Below the pieces are notes generated by a model, which saw nothing but the letters and a program-made list of their open reading frames with translations, made no database searches and had not been told where the DNA came from. Positions 38,998-41,603 of a stretch of DNA of 41,603 bases are shown here, one piece after another. Location of the stretch: contig JAEXMB010000023.1 in NCBI GenBank assembly GCA_023444705.1, positions 1 to 41,603 of the forward strand. Reading direction: 5' to 3'. Made by a program: the position numbers and the translations under genes. Every line of letters begins with the position of its first letter. The stretch's first letter is position 1. This stretch comes from Pseudomonadota bacterium. GTDB taxonomy: Bacteria > Pseudomonadota > Alphaproteobacteria > Micavibrionales > UBA2020.

Positions 38998-41603
38998 GTT
39001 GAGCGTGCTTTCTTGGTGGTGCGTTTTGGTTTGCTTGCGCCGTCATCGCCGTCCGTCGCCTTTTTGGCGGCTTTTTTGACGGCCTTCTTCTTGGCGGGCG
39101 CTTTTTTGGTCTTGCCGCCGCCGCTGGCTTTCTTGGCCGACAGCAGTTCCATCGCCTGTTCCAGCGTGATGGTGTCGACGTCAAACGCCTTGGTCACGGT
39201 GGCGTTGGTGCTGCCGTGCTTGACGTAGGGGCCATAGCGGCCTTTGCTGAGCGTGACGGGCTTGCCGTCTTCAGGATGATTGCCAAGTTCGCGGATGGTG
39301 CCAAAGCCCGCGCCGCCGCGGCCCTTGCTGGGTTGCGCCAGCAGGTCGACCGCGCGGTTGAGGCCGATGGTGAGTACACCTTCGGGATCGTCCGCAGGAA
39401 TGGATTTGAACTTGCCCTGATGCACAAGGAAGGGGCCAAAGCGGCCGATGCCGGCCTTGATCATCTCGCCCGTTTCGGGGTGCAGGCCGACTTCGCGCGG
39501 CAGCGTCAGCAAACGCAGCGCAATCGCAAGGTCGATGTCGTCAGGCGTCATGCCCTTGGGCACGGGGCCGCGCTTGGGCTTTTCGGCGGCGGGTTTCTTT
39601 TTCTTCTTCTTGCCGTCGCCTTCCTCGGCCACCACGGGTGCGGGGGTTGCGTTGGGCGCGGGGCCAAGCTGCACATAGGGGCCATAGGGGCCAAAGCGCA
39701 GGGTCACGGGCATGCCGGTTGCGGGATCGTCGCCCAGCAGGCGCACGGCGGGTTGCGCGTCGCCGCTGTTCTCGCCGCTGTTGTCGTCGCCGCCCGAAAG
39801 GACAGGGCGCGTATAGGTGCAGGTGGGATAGTTCGAACAGCCGACGAAGGCGCCGAACTTGCCAAGCTTGAGGTTCAGGCGGCCTTCCTTGCACACGGGG
39901 CAGGTCTGATCCCCCGTGGGGAACAAGATGGGTTGCAACTCGGCTTCAAGCGCGTTGATGACGTCGGTGATCTTGAGGTCCGACGTCGCCTCGACCGCGG
40001 CATGAAACGCTGTCCAGAATTCGCGCAGGACTTTCTTCCAGCCGATGTCGCCGGCGGAAATGCTGTCGAGCTGTTCTTCGAGGTTGGCGGTGAAGTTGTA
40101 TTCCACATAGCGCGCGAAGAAGTTGGCGAGGAAGGTGGTGACAATGCGCCCGCGGCTTTCGGGGATGAAGCGGCGCTGGTCAAGCTTGACGTAGTCGCGG
40201 TCCTGCAACACCTGCAGGATCGACGCATAGGTCGAGGGGCGGCCGATGCCGAGTTCTTCCATCTTTTTCACCAGGCTGGCCTCGGTATAGCGCGGCGGCG
40301 GCTGGGTGAAGTGCTGGTGGGGGATGACGTCGTCGAGTTTCAGCGCGTCGCCTTCCTTGAGCGGCGGCAGGCGGCGTTCTTCCTCGTTCTCGTTCGTTGC
40401 GTCCTCGTCCTGATCTTCGCGGTAGACCTTGAGGAAACCTTCGAAGGCCACGATGGAACCCGTCGCACGCAGGACCACGTCGCCTTTTTCGTTGGCGATG
40501 TCGACGCTGACCTGATCAAGAACAGCGGATTCCATCTGGCAGGCCACGGTGCGCTTCCAGATCAGCTCGTAAAGCTTTGCCTCGTCATCGTTGAGGTATT
40601 CCATCACGCTTTCAGGCGTGCGGTGGATGTCGGTGGGGCGGATGGCCTCGTGCGCTTCCTGCGCGTTCTTGACCTTGGACTTGTACATGCGCGGGCTTTC
40701 CGGCAGGAAGTCGGGGCCGTATTTGTTTTTGATCAGCTGGCGGCTGGCAACAACCGCTTCCTGGCTCAGCGTCACGCCATCGGTACGCATATAGGTGATC
40801 AGGCCCGACGTTTCGCCGTTGATCTCGACCCCCTCATAGAGGCGCTGTGCGGTACGCATGGTCTTGGTCGCGGAAAAACGCAGCTTGCGCGACGCTTCCT
40901 GTTGCAGGGTCGAGGTGATGAACGGCGGGAAGGGGTTGCGCTTGACCTGACGGCGCTCGATCGACGCGACGGTGAAGTTCTGTCCCTTGATGCGGTTGAC
41001 CGCTGTGGTGGCCATGCCCTCGTCCTTGAGGGTCATCTTTTCGATCTTGCTGCCGTCCATCTGGCTCAGGCGTGCGGTGAAGCTTTTGCTTTCCTTGGTG
41101 GTCAGCTGCGCGTCGATGGACCAGTATTCCTCGGCCTTGAAAGCCTCGATCTCGGCCTCGCGCTCGCAGATCAGGCGCAGCGCGACCGATTGCACGCGGC
41201 CTGCCGAGCGCGAACCCGGCAGCTTGCGCCACAGCACGGGCGACAGCGTAAAGCCGACAAGATAGTCAAGCGCGCGGCGCGCCATGTAGGCGTCGACCAG
41301 ATGGTTGTCGATGTCGCGCGCGTGGCGGAAGGCTTCCTGCACGGCGCTCTTGGTGATCTCGTTAAATGTCACGCGGCGGATGGTGACCTTGTCGGCGACG
41401 TGTTTTTCCTTCAGGTATTCCTGCACGTGCCATGAAATCGCCTCGCCTTCCCTGTCCGGGTCAGTCGCGAGGAAGACGTTTTGCGCTTTTTTCGCGCGGG
41501 TGAGGATTTCGCTCAGCGGCTTGTGGCTGCGCTCGCCGATTTCCCACTGCATGGCGAAATCGTGATCGGGATCGACCGAGCCGTTTTTCGGCGGCAGGTC
41601 GCG
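38994..41603 (-). CDS. topA: DNA topoisomerase I, N-terminus missing
   Basis: TopA relaxes negative supercoils. The 869 visible residues run open to the window edge, so the beginning is outside; by comparison with the E. coli enzyme about 60-70 residues are missing. Visible are the Toprim acidic motif ATDPDREGEAISWH, the catalytic tyrosine in TYMRTDGVTLS, one zinc finger of CPVCKEGRLNLKLG type ending in CSNYPTC, and three C-terminal repeat units around GPYVQLG, RFGPFLVHQG and RYGPYVKHG, then a Lys-rich tail (KKAPAKKKAVKKAAKK). Two of these repeat modules are separated by Lys-rich linkers. It overlaps rnr by 4 bases. Confidence 0.97.
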   Translation of the reverse strand, partial: RDLPPKNGSVDPDHDFAMQWEIGERSHKPLSEILTRAKKAQNVFLATDPDREGEAISWHVQEYLKEKHVADKVTIRRVTFNEITKSAVQEAFRHARDIDNHLVDAYMARRALDYLVGFTLSPVLWRKLPGSRSAGRVQSVALRLICEREAEIEAFKAEEYWSIDAQLTTKESKSFTARLSQMDGSKIEKMTLKDEGMATTAVNRIKGQNFTVASIERRQVKRNPFPPFITSTLQQEASRKLRFSATKTMRTAQRLYEGVEINGETSGLITYMRTDGVTLSQEAVVASRQLIKNKYGPDFLPESPRMYKSKVKNAQEAHEAIRPTDIHRTPESVMEYLNDDEAKLYELIWKRTVACQMESAVLDQVSVDIANEKGDVVLRATGSIVAFEGFLKVYREDQDEDATNENEEERRLPPLKEGDALKLDDVIPHQHFTQPPPRYTEASLVKKMEELGIGRPSTYASILQVLQDRDYVKLDQRRFIPESRGRIVTTFLANFFARYVEYNFTANLEEQLDSISAGDIGWKKVLREFWTAFHAAVEATSDLKITDVINALEAELQPILFPTGDQTCPVCKEGRLNLKLGKFGAFVGCSNYPTCTYTRPVLSGGDDNSGENSGDAQPAVRLLGDDPATGMPVTLRFGPYGPYVQLGPAPNATPAPVVAEEGDGKKKKKKPAAEKPKRGPVPKGMTPDDIDLAIALRLLTLPREVGLHPETGEMIKAGIGRFGPFLVHQGKFKSIPADDPEGVLTIGLNRAVDLLAQPSKGRGGAGFGTIRELGNHPEDGKPVTLSKGRYGPYVKHGSTNATVTKAFDVDTITLEQAMELLSAKKASGGGKTKKAPAKKKAVKKAAKKATDGDDGASKPKRTTKKARST

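Noticed and set aside
39216..41435. 739-codon open frame opposite topA
   Set aside because: Same cause: long antisense frames arise from codon bias here; no recognisable domain.

Overview
The window reads as ordinary chromosome from a GC-rich alphaproteobacterium. The order fabD/fabG, rpsF-rpsR-rplI-dnaB-alr, the Usg protein, and dnaA next to rpsT with mutM and an enoyl-CoA hydratase nearby are all arrangements I associate with that class. I cannot name a genus; a deep-branching, free-living lineage is a guess. I see no IS element, prophage, CRISPR array, tRNA or rRNA.

Layout. 1-2.6 kb (minus): the 5' part of an unknown gene, then fabD, a small DUF4870-like membrane protein and fabG. 2.7-4.2 kb (minus): an unusual three-gene cassette (small lipoprotein, membrane-anchored SGNH-type hydrolase with apparently permuted catalytic blocks, WY-G-HR-PA repeat protein) between fabD and the ribosomal genes. 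4.3-12.8 kb (plus): rpsF-rpsR-rplI, a hairpin, then the tight chain dnaB-alr-mlaE-mlaF-mrcA. 12.8-17.2 kb (minus): dsbD, dnaA, a 610-nt noncoding region, rpsT; DnaA boxes lie just upstream of the apparent dnaA and rpsT promoters, making this a candidate replication-control or origin region. 17.5-21.9 kb: an unknown plus-strand gene, then minus-strand enoyl-CoA hydratase, a secreted unknown, mutM, a coiled-coil unknown and a methyltransferase. 22-24.1 kb (minus): groES-groEL with a CIRCE operator. 24.2-30.4 kb: accessory genes: a lipoprotein, a soluble chemoreceptor with two nearly identical PAS domains, usg, an ankyrin protein, three unknown minus-strand proteins and a small membrane protein coupled to comM. 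30.4-36.5 kb: comM, an unknown, pssA-psd, a LOG-family hydrolase and a diguanylate cyclase. 36.5-41.6 kb (minus): rnr and topA, the latter cut by the window edge.

Most genes are housekeeping: fatty-acid and phospholipid synthesis, translation, replication, cell wall, periplasmic thiol reduction, protein folding, RNA decay. The most interesting items are the permuted-looking SGNH hydrolase and its cassette, the paired DnaA-box/promoter arrangement at dnaA and rpsT, four promoters sharing the exact 9-mer TTGACATAA, the recent PAS duplication, and the small membrane protein translationally coupled to comM. These are readings of sequence only; no database search was possible.
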